A stretch of 64,000 bases of DNA from Syntrophomonadaceae bacterium (GTDB taxonomy: Bacteria > Bacillota > PH28-bin88): positions 218,155 through 282,154 of the forward strand of contig JAGXSE010000009.1 in assembly GCA_018333865.1 (NCBI GenBank). Reading direction: 5' to 3'. The position numbers were made by a program, and so were the translations under genes. Of the stretch, positions 1-9,164 are shown piece after piece. Positions within the stretch are counted from its first letter, which is position 1. Each line of letters starts with the position of its first letter. Under the pieces are notes generated by a model. The model worked only from the letters and a program-made list of their open reading frames with translations. It ran no database searches and was not told where the DNA came from.

Positions 1-2
1 AT

Positions 3-25
3 TAAAAAGCCGCCTTTTGGGCGGC
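3..25 (-). terminator. Rho-independent terminator
   Basis: Read on the minus strand, a GCCGCC/GGCGGC stem with a short loop is followed by TTTTTAAT. It lies about 100 bp past the stop of the small membrane protein at 125-490 and closes the gntR-side transcript. Confidence 0.8.
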
Positions 26-124
26 ATTAGATTTAATTCCTATTGAGGCCTGCGCCATAGCGGACCAAACTAGACCCTTGCAGGCGATTTTAACTAGTCG
101 ACTAAATACCCTGCAATTTCACCA

Positions 125-490
125 CTATTGCTGAAACAGCAAGGATCGCAAATGTGTGAGTTCCTCGACGGAAAGTTTATCGCGTAAGATAACCAGGGCT
201 TGCTGCACTTCTTCGGCAGTAACCCCGCCTGCAGCCAGCTCATTGATTTGCCCCAGCGTTTCAATGCCTAAGGTTTGCAGGACTGGTAACAGAGCTATCA
301 GTCCGCCAATCCCCTCAATTCCCTCTACTGGCACAGCCGGCAAAGCCCCCGAAACACTCTCAAGTGCCGGCTGCAATACAGTGCTCACAGCATTCAGGTA
401 TTGCAAGGCCAGCGGCCAGATGATAAAGTAAACGGCACCAACGATTATGGTCAGGCAAAGAAAAAGTAAAATTATCAATGTTTTGATCAT
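125..490 (-). CDS. Small membrane-anchored protein of unknown function
   Basis: A 121-residue protein that I do not recognise. Residues 3-27 form one strongly hydrophobic segment (signal anchor or uncleaved signal). The rest is a Gly/Ala/Leu-rich stretch (about 45-75) followed by a helical, charged C-terminus (about 80-121). It starts with ATG behind an AGGAGGTAGCACAT-type ribosome site and lies 28 bp downstream of the GntR regulator on the same strand, so the two are probably co-transcribed and end at the terminator at 3-25. No catalytic motif is visible. Confidence 0.6.
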   Translation of the reverse strand: MIKTLIILLFLCLTIIVGAVYFIIWPLALQYLNAVSTVLQPALESVSGALPAVPVEGIEGIGGLIALLPVLQTLGIETLGQINELAAGGVTAEEVQQALVILRDKLSVEELTHLRSLLFQQ

Positions 491-518
491 GTGCTACCTC
501 CTGCTCAAAATAGGTGGA

Positions 519-1244
519 TTATTTGCTTCGCAAACGGGCCGGAATTTGTTTAGCCAGTTCACCCTCAGAAAAAATAAGGTGTTGATACATCGACCTTTCC
601 GCATCATCAGTCCTGCCCTCTTTGATCGCCTCGTAAATTGCCCTGTGCTGATCCAAGAGCTTTTTTGCGTTACCGGGTGTCTCATACAGTTTTTTTCTTG
701 CCGACTGGACTACCTGGTGAATAGCATCGGCAATAGTATGCCTTAAGGACAGCAAAAAGGGATTATGGGTAGCTGCCGCCACAGCTAGATGGAACTGGTT
801 GTCAGCTACTTCCCCCAGCCGGTTATTATTCAGATCCTGCTCCATTTGCACCAGGGCTTCCCGCATTTGTTCTATCTCATCCAGGGTAGCCCTTTCAGCA
901 GCCAGATAAGCCGCAGCACACTCCATGATTCGCCTGACTTCATAGATCTGATGGAAAGTTCCCCGCTCAAGGGCCAGCATGGCAGCCAGTGGTTGGATCA
1001 CCGCATCGGGAGATGCTTCCCGCACGAAGGCCCCTTCACCCGACCGGATCTCGACCAATCCCATCAGTTCCAATGCCCGCAAGGCTTCCCGGACCGAGGA
1101 CCTTGCTACTCCTAGCTTGTCGGCCAATTCTCTCTCGGGAAGCAGCCGGTCACCGGGGTTTAGGCCGCCCTGGTTAATGAGGCTTTTAATTTGGGCGACT
1201 ATTTCTTCGTAGATTTTTTTTGTTTTAATCGGTCTTAAATCCAC
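519..1244 (-). CDS. GntR-family (FadR subfamily) transcriptional regulator, LutR/LldR-like
   Basis: A 241-residue regulator. Residues about 5-75 are a GntR winged helix-turn-helix, including PGDRLLPERELADKLGV and RSSVREALRALELMGL. Residues about 90-220 are an all-helical FCD ligand domain of the kind that binds carboxylates through a metal held by Asp/His residues. It starts at GTG behind AGAGGACGG. It sits immediately downstream of the lactate-utilisation genes and is separated from them by a hairpin. Regulators of this subfamily next to lut/lld genes usually answer to lactate or a related 2-hydroxy acid and repress the catabolic genes. That role is inferred from position, since the ligand cannot be read from sequence. 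Confidence 0.85.
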   Translation of the reverse strand: MDLRPIKTKKIYEEIVAQIKSLINQGGLNPGDRLLPERELADKLGVARSSVREALRALELMGLVEIRSGEGAFVREASPDAVIQPLAAMLALERGTFHQIYEVRRIMECAAAYLAAERATLDEIEQMREALVQMEQDLNNNRLGEVADNQFHLAVAAATHNPFLLSLRHTIADAIHQVVQSARKKLYETPGNAKKLLDQHRAIYEAIKEGRTDDAERSMYQHLIFSEGELAKQIPARLRSK

Positions 1245-1313
1245 CTCAGCCGTCCTCTCTTAAGCTATCCACTCAGCTAAGCTCACCTTACCGGCAAAAA
1301 CTTTTACTTGATC

Positions 1314-1327
1314 TATTATATATAATA
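1314..1327. promoter_or_regulatory. AT-rich 14 bp palindrome upstream of the GntR gene
   Basis: TATTATATATAATA is a perfect palindrome about 70 bp upstream of the regulator start. It also contains a TATAAT-like hexamer on either strand. It could be a -10 element, an autoregulatory operator, or both. There is no matching -35 that I would defend. Confidence 0.3.
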
Positions 1328-1393
1328 CGGGGAGCTTTTTCACTGACATTTTTTCGCCTATGCCATTTTTTCGTCGACAGGGGGTTTTTATAG

Positions 1394-1423
1394 CCAAGCC
1401 CCGGATGTTTTTCCGGGGCTTGG
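1394..1423 (-). terminator. Strong hairpin after the lut genes
   Basis: A 12 bp perfect stem (CCAAGCCCCGGA/TCCGGGGCTTGG) with a 6 nt loop starts 14 bp past the stop of the LutB-LutA fusion. On the minus strand it is not followed by a clean T run (CTATAAAAA), so it may be an mRNA 3' stabiliser or a weak terminator rather than a textbook one. Confidence 0.55.
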
Positions 1424-1436
1424 GCAGGGTTTTTCT

Positions 1437-3584
1437 CTATTTTTGATGGTCTGCCAGGAGTTCAGCCGTGTGCTTGGACCTGATCAAGCTCTGTCGCTGA
1501 TCAAGACCGCCCCGGATTTGCATCAAGCAGCCGGGGCAATCCGTGGCTATCACTTCAGCCCCACTTTCTGCTATGCTTTTTAGCTTACGCTGCAAAATGC
1601 GTAAAGACAGATCCGGAAACTTGAAAGCATAAGACCCTCCCATTCCGCAGCAGTGGTCCGCATTGGCCATTTCCACCAGTTCCATGCCTGTGGAAACTAA
1701 CAGTTCTCGCGGCTCCCGGAATATTCCCAGACTGCGTTTCAAGTGGCAGGAATCGTGATAAGCTACTTTTAATGGAGTTTTCAACCCTGGCTTCTTTTCT
1801 TCTATTCCCAGTCCTAGCTCATAGACATACTGGGAAAAATCTTTCACTTTGGCAGCTACTTCTTTGGCTTTTGCCAACCAGAATGTATCACCGGCCAGTA
1901 CCTGGAGAAAATGTTCCTTCAGCGCCACAGTACAGGTGGGACAGGCTGAAATGACTACCTCCGCCTGACTGTCCAGCAAAGCCTTAATGTTTTCCCTGGC
2001 CAATCTGGCGGCTACTCCGGTTACGCCGCTGTAACGGGCTGGGGCTCCACAACAAGTTTGCCCAGGCGGAAACACCACGTCTACCCCTCTGGCATGCAAC
2101 ACTTTGGCAACTGCCTCGCCTATCTCGGGGTAGGCAAAATCGATCAGACAGCCGCCAAATAAGACAGCCGTCACCCGGTTAGAAGCTATTTTCTGAACAC
2201 CAGCCAAACGGTCCCTGAGAGGCAGATCGGCAATCGCCGGCAAGCTCCGAAAACCAGCCAGGCCGGAGAAAAAGAGGGGTAGATGCCGGATCATGCTCCC
2301 TCCCTTGCTGAACGGGCGCTGGGCCTTGGCCGCAGCCCGCAGGAGGCCGTGGAAGCGGCGGCGGTCTGCCAAGACGCTTTCAAATATAATCCGTTGGGTA
2401 AAAGGAAGCCCCTTTTCCTTGGTTAAGCGAGTCCGCAGCTCCAGGATCAGCCCTGGAATATCTATTTTGCCGGGACAGATCTCCTTGCAGCGGCAACACT
2501 GGACACAAAGCCCCTGGATATCTTCCGAGTGCTTCATCTCGTTGAAAAAGGCCGTTAGAATTGTGCCGATACCTCCGGCATAGACATGGCCAAAGACATG
2601 GCCGCCAACAATCCGGTAAACCGGGCACACATTTAAACAGGAGGCGCAGCGGATACATTGCAGGGCCTGTTTAAACATGGGGTCATCCCGCATCTTTGTA
2701 CGGTTATTATCCATGAGGATAATATGCAGCTCTTTCGGCCTTACCCCCTGTGCAGTTATTGCAGGCACCGCCCCTGTAATCATGGACACATAACTGGTAA
2801 TCGGCTGAGCTGTGGCGCTTTTGGGCAGGGCTTTAATAATAGGTGTTACATCAGCCAGCTTGGCCACCAGCTTTTCCATCCCCACCAAGGCAACGTGAAT
2901 GGGAGGCATGGTAGTGACCAGGCACTCATTGCCTTCATTGGTGAGCATCACCAGAGTGCCGGTTTCGGCCACTGCTATGTTAGCCCCGGTTATGCCCATG
3001 TCTGCTGCCAAAAAAGAAGGGCGCAGTTCTTGCCGGGCCAGTTTGACCAACCGGGGGATATCGCTTTGAAGCCTCTTATTTACCTCTTTACTGAAAATAT
3101 CGGCTACTTCCTCTTTTGTTAAATGGATGGCGGGCAAAACCATGTGGGAAGGACGCTGGCCCGCCAGTTGAATAATCCATTCACCCAGATCAGTTTCCCG
3201 CACCCTAAACCCTTGCGCGGCCAAATAGCTGTTCAAATGAATCTCTTCTGAGGCCATGGACTTGGACTTTACTATCAGCTTAACTCCCCGGGCCAGAGCA
3301 AGGCCGGCAATGTACTTTTTTACCTCTTCGCCGGACTTGGCTATCTGTACTATGGCCCCGCGCTTGCCGGCTTCCCTGGCAAACTCTTGGGCCAGTTCCT
3401 CCATGCGCTTTGCTGCCCCCGCCTTGGCGGAGGCTATCTCCTCCCGCAAAGCTTCGAAATTTATGTTTTCAAACGCCTTGGCGCGGGTTAAGGAGTAGGC
3501 ATCGGCAAAATTGCCCAGGGCATTGGCCAGGTTGCGGTTGTCTAGAGCTTTTTGAATCTCCTCTTTAAAAATACCCGTGCTCAT
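1437..3584 (-). CDS. Fused LutB-LutA lactate oxidation iron-sulfur protein
   Basis: A 715-residue protein of the LutABC (LldEFG) L-lactate dehydrogenase system, which oxidises lactate to pyruvate without flavin-dependent Lld. Residues about 60-300 are a LUD/LutB domain (note VAETGTLVML at about 205). Ferredoxin-like cysteine sets follow at C310-C313-C316-C320 and C360-C363-C366-C370. The last about 230 residues carry two CCG-type cysteine domains (GCLIDFAYPE...CCGAP, then CHLKRSLG...CCGMGGSYAF) typical of LutA. In B. subtilis LutA and LutB are separate proteins; here they are one chain, an arrangement also known from anaerobes. It overlaps lutC by 4 bp (ATGA), so translation is coupled. It may act on lactate or another 2-hydroxy acid. 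Confidence 0.9.
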   Translation of the reverse strand: MSTGIFKEEIQKALDNRNLANALGNFADAYSLTRAKAFENINFEALREEIASAKAGAAKRMEELAQEFAREAGKRGAIVQIAKSGEEVKKYIAGLALARGVKLIVKSKSMASEEIHLNSYLAAQGFRVRETDLGEWIIQLAGQRPSHMVLPAIHLTKEEVADIFSKEVNKRLQSDIPRLVKLARQELRPSFLAADMGITGANIAVAETGTLVMLTNEGNECLVTTMPPIHVALVGMEKLVAKLADVTPIIKALPKSATAQPITSYVSMITGAVPAITAQGVRPKELHIILMDNNRTKMRDDPMFKQALQCIRCASCLNVCPVYRIVGGHVFGHVYAGGIGTILTAFFNEMKHSEDIQGLCVQCCRCKEICPGKIDIPGLILELRTRLTKEKGLPFTQRIIFESVLADRRRFHGLLRAAAKAQRPFSKGGSMIRHLPLFFSGLAGFRSLPAIADLPLRDRLAGVQKIASNRVTAVLFGGCLIDFAYPEIGEAVAKVLHARGVDVVFPPGQTCCGAPARYSGVTGVAARLARENIKALLDSQAEVVISACPTCTVALKEHFLQVLAGDTFWLAKAKEVAAKVKDFSQYVYELGLGIEEKKPGLKTPLKVAYHDSCHLKRSLGIFREPRELLVSTGMELVEMANADHCCGMGGSYAFKFPDLSLRILQRKLKSIAESGAEVIATDCPGCLMQIRGGLDQRQSLIRSKHTAELLADHQK

Positions 3585-4150
3585 CCTCCGCCCCCTTCTT
3601 CCCTGTCTACGAAGATCGCGATCAACCGTTCAGGACCATGCACACCTATGGTCAAGACCCGTTCAATGTCCGCAGTACGGCTGGGGCCGGTAATAAAGGT
3701 CAGGTACCCGGGCATGGCGCCCGCATACCGGTTCAGAGCCGAATTCAGATCCGGCACAAGGGAAGCAGTGCTTGCAAAGATAATGCTTATTAATGGCAAG
3801 CTTATTACCATCCGGAGACAAACATCGGTAGCGTCCTGGACCAAGGTGCCGGTTTCGGCAATGGCCCAATCTGCTCCGGCAATCCCGATCAAGGCCTTTT
3901 CGCCTTCCCCGGAGATATTGGCCAGGATTTCTCCCCCTCCGGCTGTAACCGCCGCGGCAAGTTGATCCCGCTCCAGCCACGGAGGGCAAACAACAGCTGT
4001 TTTCAGTGGACCTCCATAACAAAGGCCAAACTGGTGATACAGCCCTGCCAGCAAACCAAAGGCCTGGGCAAATGAGGTCATCCGGTACACTTCAGCCGAC
4101 AGCAACTCGGCCTTTTCCTTAAACCGTACATAAAGCTGCTCTTGATCCAT
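3581..4150 (-). CDS. lutC: LutC-like lactate utilisation protein (LUD domain)
   Basis: A 189-residue single LUD-domain protein, close to the usual LutC length. Family signatures are ADWAIAETGTLVQDA (about 93-107) and the C-terminal GPSRTADIERV (about 153-163), which is highly typical of LutC. It is the third component of the lactate-oxidising complex; its exact chemical role is not settled in the family. The start is ATG 62 bp downstream of the TRAP permease stop, and its stop overlaps the LutB-LutA start by 4 bp. The transporter, lutC and lutBA therefore form one operon. Confidence 0.88.
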   Translation of the reverse strand: MDQEQLYVRFKEKAELLSAEVYRMTSFAQAFGLLAGLYHQFGLCYGGPLKTAVVCPPWLERDQLAAAVTAGGGEILANISGEGEKALIGIAGADWAIAETGTLVQDATDVCLRMVISLPLISIIFASTASLVPDLNSALNRYAGAMPGYLTFITGPSRTADIERVLTIGVHGPERLIAIFVDREEGGGG

Positions 4151-4211
4151 GTGATCCCTCTTTTTCCTAGTCGGTATGTTGCTTGCCGGCCTGGTGAGCT
4201 AAAAAAGAGGA

Positions 4212-5534
4212 CTATCGTTCCATCAGGCTGGGCAGCCATAAAATCAGCTGCGGGAAGATGGCACAAAGGGCAATGCCTAATAGCTGCAGCATAATAAACG
4301 GTATGATCCCACGGTAAATATGCATGGTTTCCACTTCCGGAGGGGCAATCCCTTTCAGGTAAAAAATAGCGTAGGCAAAGGGCGGCGTCAAGAAAGAAGT
4401 TTGCATGACCACAACCAGCATCATTCCAAACCAGAGGGGATTAAGTCCAAGGCCAGCCGCAATCGGCGTAAACAGAGGCACGGCAATCATCAAGACCCCG
4501 ATCCAGTCAATAAAAGCACCCATGATAAAGACGATAATGAACATGGCCAAAACGATTCCCCAGTCCGGAAGCGGCAAGCCGAGCACCAGATTGGTAACTA
4601 CACCGCCGCCGCCGAGGCGGAGAAAAACTGTACTAAAAAAACTGGCCCCCATCATTACCAGGTAAATCATACAGGTAATGGTCATCGTGCTGTAGACAAT
4701 GGTTTTCAGGTTTTCCCGGTTTAGCGACTTATACGCCAAAGCCAAAAGCAGCGAGGCAAAAGCGCCGATACCGGCTGCTTCTGTGGGAGCGGCCAGACCA
4801 AAGAAAATGGAGCCCAACACCGCCAGGATCAGAACAGTGACCGGTAATACGGAGGTAGCTAGCATGGTCAGTTTTCTGCCAAGAGTGTATCCCGCCAGCT
4901 CTTTTGCAGGCATGGCCGGGCCATCTTGCGGCCTGAGAAAGCACCGGACAGCAATATAGATCAGATAAAGCACGGACAACAGGATACCAGGGATAAATGC
5001 AGCCATGTACATCTCGCCCACGGAGAGCCCAGCCAGCGGCGCGTAGATCAGAATTAAAACCGAGGGCGGAATCAGGATGCCAAGTGTGCCGGCGGCACAG
5101 ATGGAACCGGTTGCCAGTGACTTGTCATACTTATATTTCAGCATTGCCGGCAGGGCCAAAAGGCCCATGGTTACCACGGAGGCACCGATCACGCCAGTGG
5201 CAGCGGCAAAAATTGTGCAGGCAATTACTGTTGCCAGAGCCAACCCGCCGCGCAGCCCACCCAATATCACATGCATTGCTTCATAGAGGCGCGTAGCCAG
5301 GCCCGACTTTTCAATCACAACTCCCATGAAGACAAATAGGGGAATAGCGATGAGGATATAGTCGGAGGCAATGCCAAAAACGCGCAACATAAACATGCTT
5401 CCTATCTGCGGACCGATAAAAATAAGCCCGAAGATGGTCGCGAGCCCCCCGAGCACGAAGGCGATCGGGTAACCCATAATTATAAAGGTAATCAGCAAAC
5501 CCACCATCAAAAAGGCGATCATTTCGGCGCTCAT
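4212..5534 (-). CDS. TRAP transporter large permease subunit (DctM family)
   Basis: A 440-residue, very hydrophobic protein with about 11-12 membrane segments throughout. The DctM signatures PIAFVLGGLATIFGL (about 24) and PLFVFMGVVIEKSGLA (about 65) are present. It is the ion-coupled translocation subunit of a tripartite ATP-independent periplasmic (TRAP) transporter working with the DctQ and DctP proteins encoded just upstream. Its start overlaps the DctQ stop (ATGA). Being followed by lutC-lutBA argues that the substrate is lactate or a related 2-hydroxy/2-oxo acid rather than a C4-dicarboxylate. Confidence 0.92.
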   Translation of the reverse strand: MSAEMIAFLMVGLLITFIIMGYPIAFVLGGLATIFGLIFIGPQIGSMFMLRVFGIASDYILIAIPLFVFMGVVIEKSGLATRLYEAMHVILGGLRGGLALATVIACTIFAAATGVIGASVVTMGLLALPAMLKYKYDKSLATGSICAAGTLGILIPPSVLILIYAPLAGLSVGEMYMAAFIPGILLSVLYLIYIAVRCFLRPQDGPAMPAKELAGYTLGRKLTMLATSVLPVTVLILAVLGSIFFGLAAPTEAAGIGAFASLLLALAYKSLNRENLKTIVYSTMTITCMIYLVMMGASFFSTVFLRLGGGGVVTNLVLGLPLPDWGIVLAMFIIVFIMGAFIDWIGVLMIAVPLFTPIAAGLGLNPLWFGMMLVVVMQTSFLTPPFAYAIFYLKGIAPPEVETMHIYRGIIPFIMLQLLGIALCAIFPQLILWLPSLMER

Positions 5535-6049
5535 GGACGATCCCCCCCGGTAATTACAACGTATAAGTCGCGGAGAAATTCAACAGTCCCCTGGACAAAA
5601 AGCAGGACAGCGCCCACCGTAACCCATGTCTTATAAGGATAAATAATGGGCAGCCAGGTGCCGACCCAGCTCCTTTCTTCCTGCGCCCAGGAAAACATGA
5701 CATGGGGGATCATGGCTGCTATCATCAGGTATAACAGCGGGAAAAAAAAGATCAGGGTAAAAATCACATCAGTCAACGCTTTCAACCTGGCAGAAAATTT
5801 GTTATAAAAAATATCGATGCGGACGTGTCCCTTAATGCGGAGGGTATAGGCCATCCCCATCATAACCATCAAGCTGGACAGAAAATAGCTGACATCATAG
5901 CTCCAGAGAGTCGGGCGGCCAAAACCGTAGCGGGAAACAACCTCGTAGGTCATGGTAAGAACCAAAAGAAACAACGCCCAGGCAAACAGCTTGGCGAAAA
6001 ATTCATTCACTTTGTCAACTGCATTGAAAAAAACCTTCGCAATTCGCAA
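5531..6049 (-). CDS. TRAP transporter small permease subunit (DctQ family)
   Basis: About 172 residues with four membrane segments (roughly residues 20-40, 52-70, 90-115 and 130-150), the DctQ architecture. I place the start at TTG 6049, behind AAAGGAGTTGTTCG; a longer reading from 6112 has no ribosome site and would add an unneeded tail. It bridges the binding protein and DctM. It lies about 100 bp downstream of dctP, across a strong intercistronic hairpin, and overlaps dctM by 4 bp. Confidence 0.88.
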   Translation of the reverse strand: MRIAKVFFNAVDKVNEFFAKLFAWALFLLVLTMTYEVVSRYGFGRPTLWSYDVSYFLSSLMVMMGMAYTLRIKGHVRIDIFYNKFSARLKALTDVIFTLIFFFPLLYLMIAAMIPHVMFSWAQEERSWVGTWLPIIYPYKTWVTVGAVLLFVQGTVEFLRDLYVVITGGDRP

Positions 6050-6089
6050 CCGAACAACTCCTTTCACTAATATTTGCCTCGGGGAGAAA

Positions 6090-6133
6090 GCAAAGCCCTG
6101 ACCCGTAAGCACAAGCGGATGGCAGGGCTTTGC
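6090..6133 (-). other. Intercistronic hairpin between dctP and dctQ
   Basis: An 11 bp perfect stem (GCAAAGCCCTG/CAGGGCTTTGC) with a 22 nt loop stands just after the dctP stop and is not followed by T residues. Such hairpins commonly stabilise the upstream message, giving more binding protein than permease. Confidence 0.6.
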
Positions 6134-6150
6134 GGTTCTAATCCGAAGTC

Positions 6151-7251
6151 TTACTTAACGCGTACAGGCATCATTAACTCCTCGTACTGGATAAATCTGG
6201 CCCGGAAGTCCTTAACCGAATTCCAGATGTCCGCAAAGATGCCGCCTCGTTCAGCAGCCCTCTTCTCCAACATTGCGTACGTATCTTCTTTCAGCTTTTT
6301 TTGGACAGACTCGTCAACTTTAACAACCTGGATGCCTTTTCCTTTGAAATAGTCGATGGCAGCCATACTTTCCTTAAAGTCTTTCGCCCAGCTCCACAAT
6401 GTGGTGGACCGGGCCGACGTTTCCATCAGAGCCTGCAGGTCTGCGGGGAGGGCGTTCCAGGAATCTTTATTGATGCCTACATAGAAAAGAACGCTAGGCT
6501 GGTGCATGCCGGGACCGGTGAGATACTTGGCAACCTGGTAAAAGGCCAGCACTTTATCGTTGTAAGGGCTGCTGAATTCAAGGGCGTCAAGAAGGCCACG
6601 CTCAAGAGCAGGATACAACTCGGCAGCCGGCAAGGAAGTTACGGCAACACCGCTACCCCTCAAAATTTCCGCCCACCAGCCAACAGTCCTGTATTTCAGT
6701 CCCTGCCAGTCTGCAATTTTTGATAAAGGCTTGTTGGACCAAGCCAGTGTTTCAGGATGTTGGATGCCAAGGGGAATAATCTTAACATTGTAGCCGGCTT
6801 CATCGTACAGGCGCTGCCACAATTCAAGGCCGCCGCCTTCGTACACCCAGACCAAATGCATAAAGGGCTCCATTGTCATCGGTACCGATGAGAAGAATGG
6901 GGAGGCTGGTATTTTCCCGATCCAGTAGCCAGAGAAGGTGTGGTATGCATCAATAGTTTTAGCGTTGGTGGCATCGAGAACTTCGGGAGCGGGAACTACG
7001 GCGCCGGCAGGGTGAACTTCAATTTGCAAACGGCCCCCGCTGGCCGCCTTGATTTCTTCGGCCCACTTGACAGGCATCTGGTGAATCATGATGGCGCTGG
7101 GCCAGGTAGTCGCGAGTTGCAGCTTGTAAGTCTTTTGAGCTTGTTGTTCTCCGCCGGGAGCAGGAGCCGCTGTTTTGGCACCGCCACAACCAGCTGTGAC
7201 TACTAACATCAGAAGCAGCATCACCATGGCAATTAATACGGTCTTTCTCAC
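6151..7251 (-). CDS. TRAP transporter solute-binding lipoprotein (DctP family, 2-hydroxy/2-oxo acid type)
   Basis: About 366 residues. I chose the GTG at 7251 because AAGGAGGAAAGATT precedes it and the resulting N-terminus is a textbook lipoprotein signal ending in VVTAGCGG; an upstream in-frame ATG has no such support. The mature part is a DctP fold. The segment around EFSSPYNDKVLAFYQVAKY matches the branch of the family that includes TakP and lactate-binding proteins, where a 2-oxo or 2-hydroxy acid is bound with a cation. The Cys after the signal should be lipidated, tethering it to the outer face of the membrane. Neighbouring lut genes support lactate as cargo. Confidence 0.9.
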   Translation of the reverse strand: MRKTVLIAMVMLLLMLVVTAGCGGAKTAAPAPGGEQQAQKTYKLQLATTWPSAIMIHQMPVKWAEEIKAASGGRLQIEVHPAGAVVPAPEVLDATNAKTIDAYHTFSGYWIGKIPASPFFSSVPMTMEPFMHLVWVYEGGGLELWQRLYDEAGYNVKIIPLGIQHPETLAWSNKPLSKIADWQGLKYRTVGWWAEILRGSGVAVTSLPAAELYPALERGLLDALEFSSPYNDKVLAFYQVAKYLTGPGMHQPSVLFYVGINKDSWNALPADLQALMETSARSTTLWSWAKDFKESMAAIDYFKGKGIQVVKVDESVQKKLKEDTYAMLEKRAAERGGIFADIWNSVKDFRARFIQYEELMMPVRVK

Positions 7252-7346
7252 AATCTTTCCTCCTTGTGTACTTTTTTTAAACATTCGAACCAGTGCCGCT
7301 TGCGCTTTTCCTATCACCCCCCAACCAAAAACATTTCCTCGGCCTT

Positions 7347-7359
7347 ATGGCCTGACCAT
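7347..7359. promoter_or_regulatory. Possible GntR/FadR-type operator upstream of dctP
   Basis: ATGGCCTGACCAT is an inverted repeat (ATGG-N5-CCAT) in the 234 bp gap between the CoA-transferase stop and dctP. It resembles the TGG-N5-CCA core bound by FadR-subfamily regulators, and such a regulator is encoded at 519-1244. This is pattern resemblance only. Confidence 0.35.
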
Positions 7360-7485
7360 CATACCTATAACCATTTGACACATTATATTAAATTCCTCTT
7401 ATATTTTGATTTTTCAAAATATTTTTTTACGTCTTTGTTGCAGCAGGAGCTTGCCTATCCCTGCTGAAACTTGGAGCCTGCATAT

Positions 7486-9027
7486 CTAAAACATTTTTTT
7501 CCGGCCAAAGATTTTCACTTCCATGGTGCCTATATTTTCAGCCAACAGCGGACAAAACTCCATCTGCGCCATAATATCGCGCTCCAAATCCGCACCCGGC
7601 GCAATCTCTACCAGTGTCAGGCCTTGCGGACGCAGTTCAAACACAGCCCTTTCGGTGATATAGAGAACTTTTTGCCCTCTCTCCCGCGCGTAATCGCCAC
7701 TGAAGGTAACCTGGTTTACCGCATGGACAAACTTCTTTTGCCGCCCTTCCTCTACAATACGGATTCCGTTTTCATCTATGGCAACTTTCAGGCCATCTGT
7801 GGTGAAAGTACCAAGGTAAGCCACCTTCTTGGCGTTTTGACTGATGTTAATAAAACCGCCGGCACCTGCAATCCTGGCCCCGAATTTACTCACATTCACG
7901 TTGCCGAATGCATCCACCTGAGCGCAACCGAGAAAAGCCAGGTCAATACCGCCGCCATCGTAAAAATCAAACTGGTTGGGCTGGTCAATAATGCATTCCG
8001 GGTTGTATGCCGCGCCGAAGGCAAGCCCGCCGGCGGGCATGCCGCCAATCGGCCCGGACTCCAGCGTAAGTTTCATAAACGAACTTAATCCTTCTTCCGC
8101 TGCCACTGAAGAGACGCCTTCGGGCAAGCCAATTCCCAGGTTAACAACCATGCCGTGCCCTAATTCCATCACCGCCCGCCGGGCAATAACCTTGCGGATA
8201 TCAAGGGGCATTGGCGGAAGTGCTGCCAATGGAATTCTTATTTCTCCGCTGAAAGACGGTTCATACTGGCAAGCAAAAGACTGCATGTGATTTTCCGGAC
8301 GTGACACCACCACGGCATCTACAAGAATACCAGGGATTTTTACCAGCTTGGGGTTAAGTGTATTTGCTTCCACAACCCGCTCTACCTGAACAATGACTTT
8401 GCCGCCGCAGTTTTTTGCCGCCTGGGCCACAGAGAGGACTTCCAGCGTCAGCGCTTCTTTCTCCAGGGAAATATTGCCGTTCATATCGGCGGTTGTCCCG
8501 CGCAAGAGAGCCACATTAATTGGAAACCCACGGTAGAACAGCCATTCGCGGCCGGCCAGTTCAATCAGTTCCACCAGGTCTTCTGTGGTGATTTCATTTA
8601 ATTTGCCTCCCTGAAGACGGGGGTCCACAAATGACCTCAGGCCGACATGAGTGATGGTTCCGGGCTTGCCGGCGGCGATATCCCTGAAAAGGTGAGTAAT
8701 TACACCCTGAGGAAAGTTGTATCCCTCCACTTTATTTTCTACCACCATCCGGCCCAGCTTAGGCGCCAGGTTCCAGTGACCGCCGATAACCCGTTTTACT
8801 AGCCCGTCGTAGGCCAAATGGTTCATCCCCCGCTCTTTGCCGTCCCCCTGGCCGGCGGCGTAAACAATCGTCAGGGCCTGCGGCCTGTTTTCGCTTTTAA
8901 AACGCTCTTCTATGGCAAGGGTTATTTCTTCAGGGTGGCCAAAGCCAACAAATCCGTCAATCGCTACCGTATCACCATTTTGGAGCAACCCTGCTGCGTC
9001 TTTGGCTGTGATAACCTGCATTTTCAT
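7486..9027 (-). CDS. Family I acyl-CoA:carboxylate CoA-transferase (fused alpha-beta, propionate CoA-transferase-like)
   Basis: About 513 residues, the usual size of single-chain family I CoA-transferases such as propionate/acetate CoA-transferase. The N-terminal half is the alpha-type domain ([18 protein letters not shown] near 18). The C-terminal half is the beta-type domain with the active-site region [13 protein letters not shown], whose Glu forms the enzyme-CoA thioester. I chose the ATG at 9027, which has AAGGAAAGAAGGC upstream. It is the first gene after the sigma-54 promoter at 9075-9090. Together with lactate uptake and oxidation downstream it could activate lactate or propionate with acetyl-CoA. 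The donor and acceptor are not determinable here. Confidence 0.9.
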   Translation of the reverse strand: MKMQVITAKDAAGLLQNGDTVAIDGFVGFGHPEEITLAIEERFKSENRPQALTIVYAAGQGDGKERGMNHLAYDGLVKRVIGGHWNLAPKLGRMVVENKVEGYNFPQGVITHLFRDIAAGKPGTITHVGLRSFVDPRLQGGKLNEITTEDLVELIELAGREWLFYRGFPINVALLRGTTADMNGNISLEKEALTLEVLSVAQAAKNCGGKVIVQVERVVEANTLNPKLVKIPGILVDAVVVSRPENHMQSFACQYEPSFSGEIRIPLAALPPMPLDIRKVIARRAVMELGHGMVVNLGIGLPEGVSSVAAEEGLSSFMKLTLESGPIGGMPAGGLAFGAAYNPECIIDQPNQFDFYDGGGIDLAFLGCAQVDAFGNVNVSKFGARIAGAGGFINISQNAKKVAYLGTFTTDGLKVAIDENGIRIVEEGRQKKFVHAVNQVTFSGDYARERGQKVLYITERAVFELRPQGLTLVEIAPGADLERDIMAQMEFCPLLAENIGTMEVKIFGRKKMF

Positions 9028-9074
9028 GCCTTCTTTCCTTATTTGTCTGGCTGCGCCTCTCTTCTGATACATAT

Positions 9075-9090
9075 TGCAAGATTGTTGCCA
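9075..9090 (-). promoter_or_regulatory. Sigma-54 (-24/-12) promoter
   Basis: On the minus strand the sequence reads TGGCAACAATCTTGCA. GG and GC are exactly 10 bp apart, matching the TGGCAC-N5-TTGCA consensus at nearly every conserved base. The start point would be near 9064, 37 bp upstream of the CoA-transferase start codon. Confidence 0.85.
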
Positions 9091-9104
9091 GGATTGTTAC
9101 CAAG

Positions 9105-9132
9105 AAAAAAGCCCGAAATTTCGGGCTTTTTT
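9105..9132. terminator. Bidirectional terminator between the sigma-54 regulator and the CoA-transferase
   Basis: AAAAAAGCCCGAAATTTCGGGCTTTTTT is a palindromic stem with A and T runs on both sides. It ends the regulator transcript (minus strand) just before the sigma-54 promoter of the next unit. Confidence 0.85.
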
Positions 9133-9164
9133 GTTAATTGTTATGAATTGCTCCGGACAACTTT

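Noticed and set aside
2293..2658. Antisense frames inside the LutB-LutA gene
   Set aside because: They are shadows of a well-supported coding sequence with strong family motifs.
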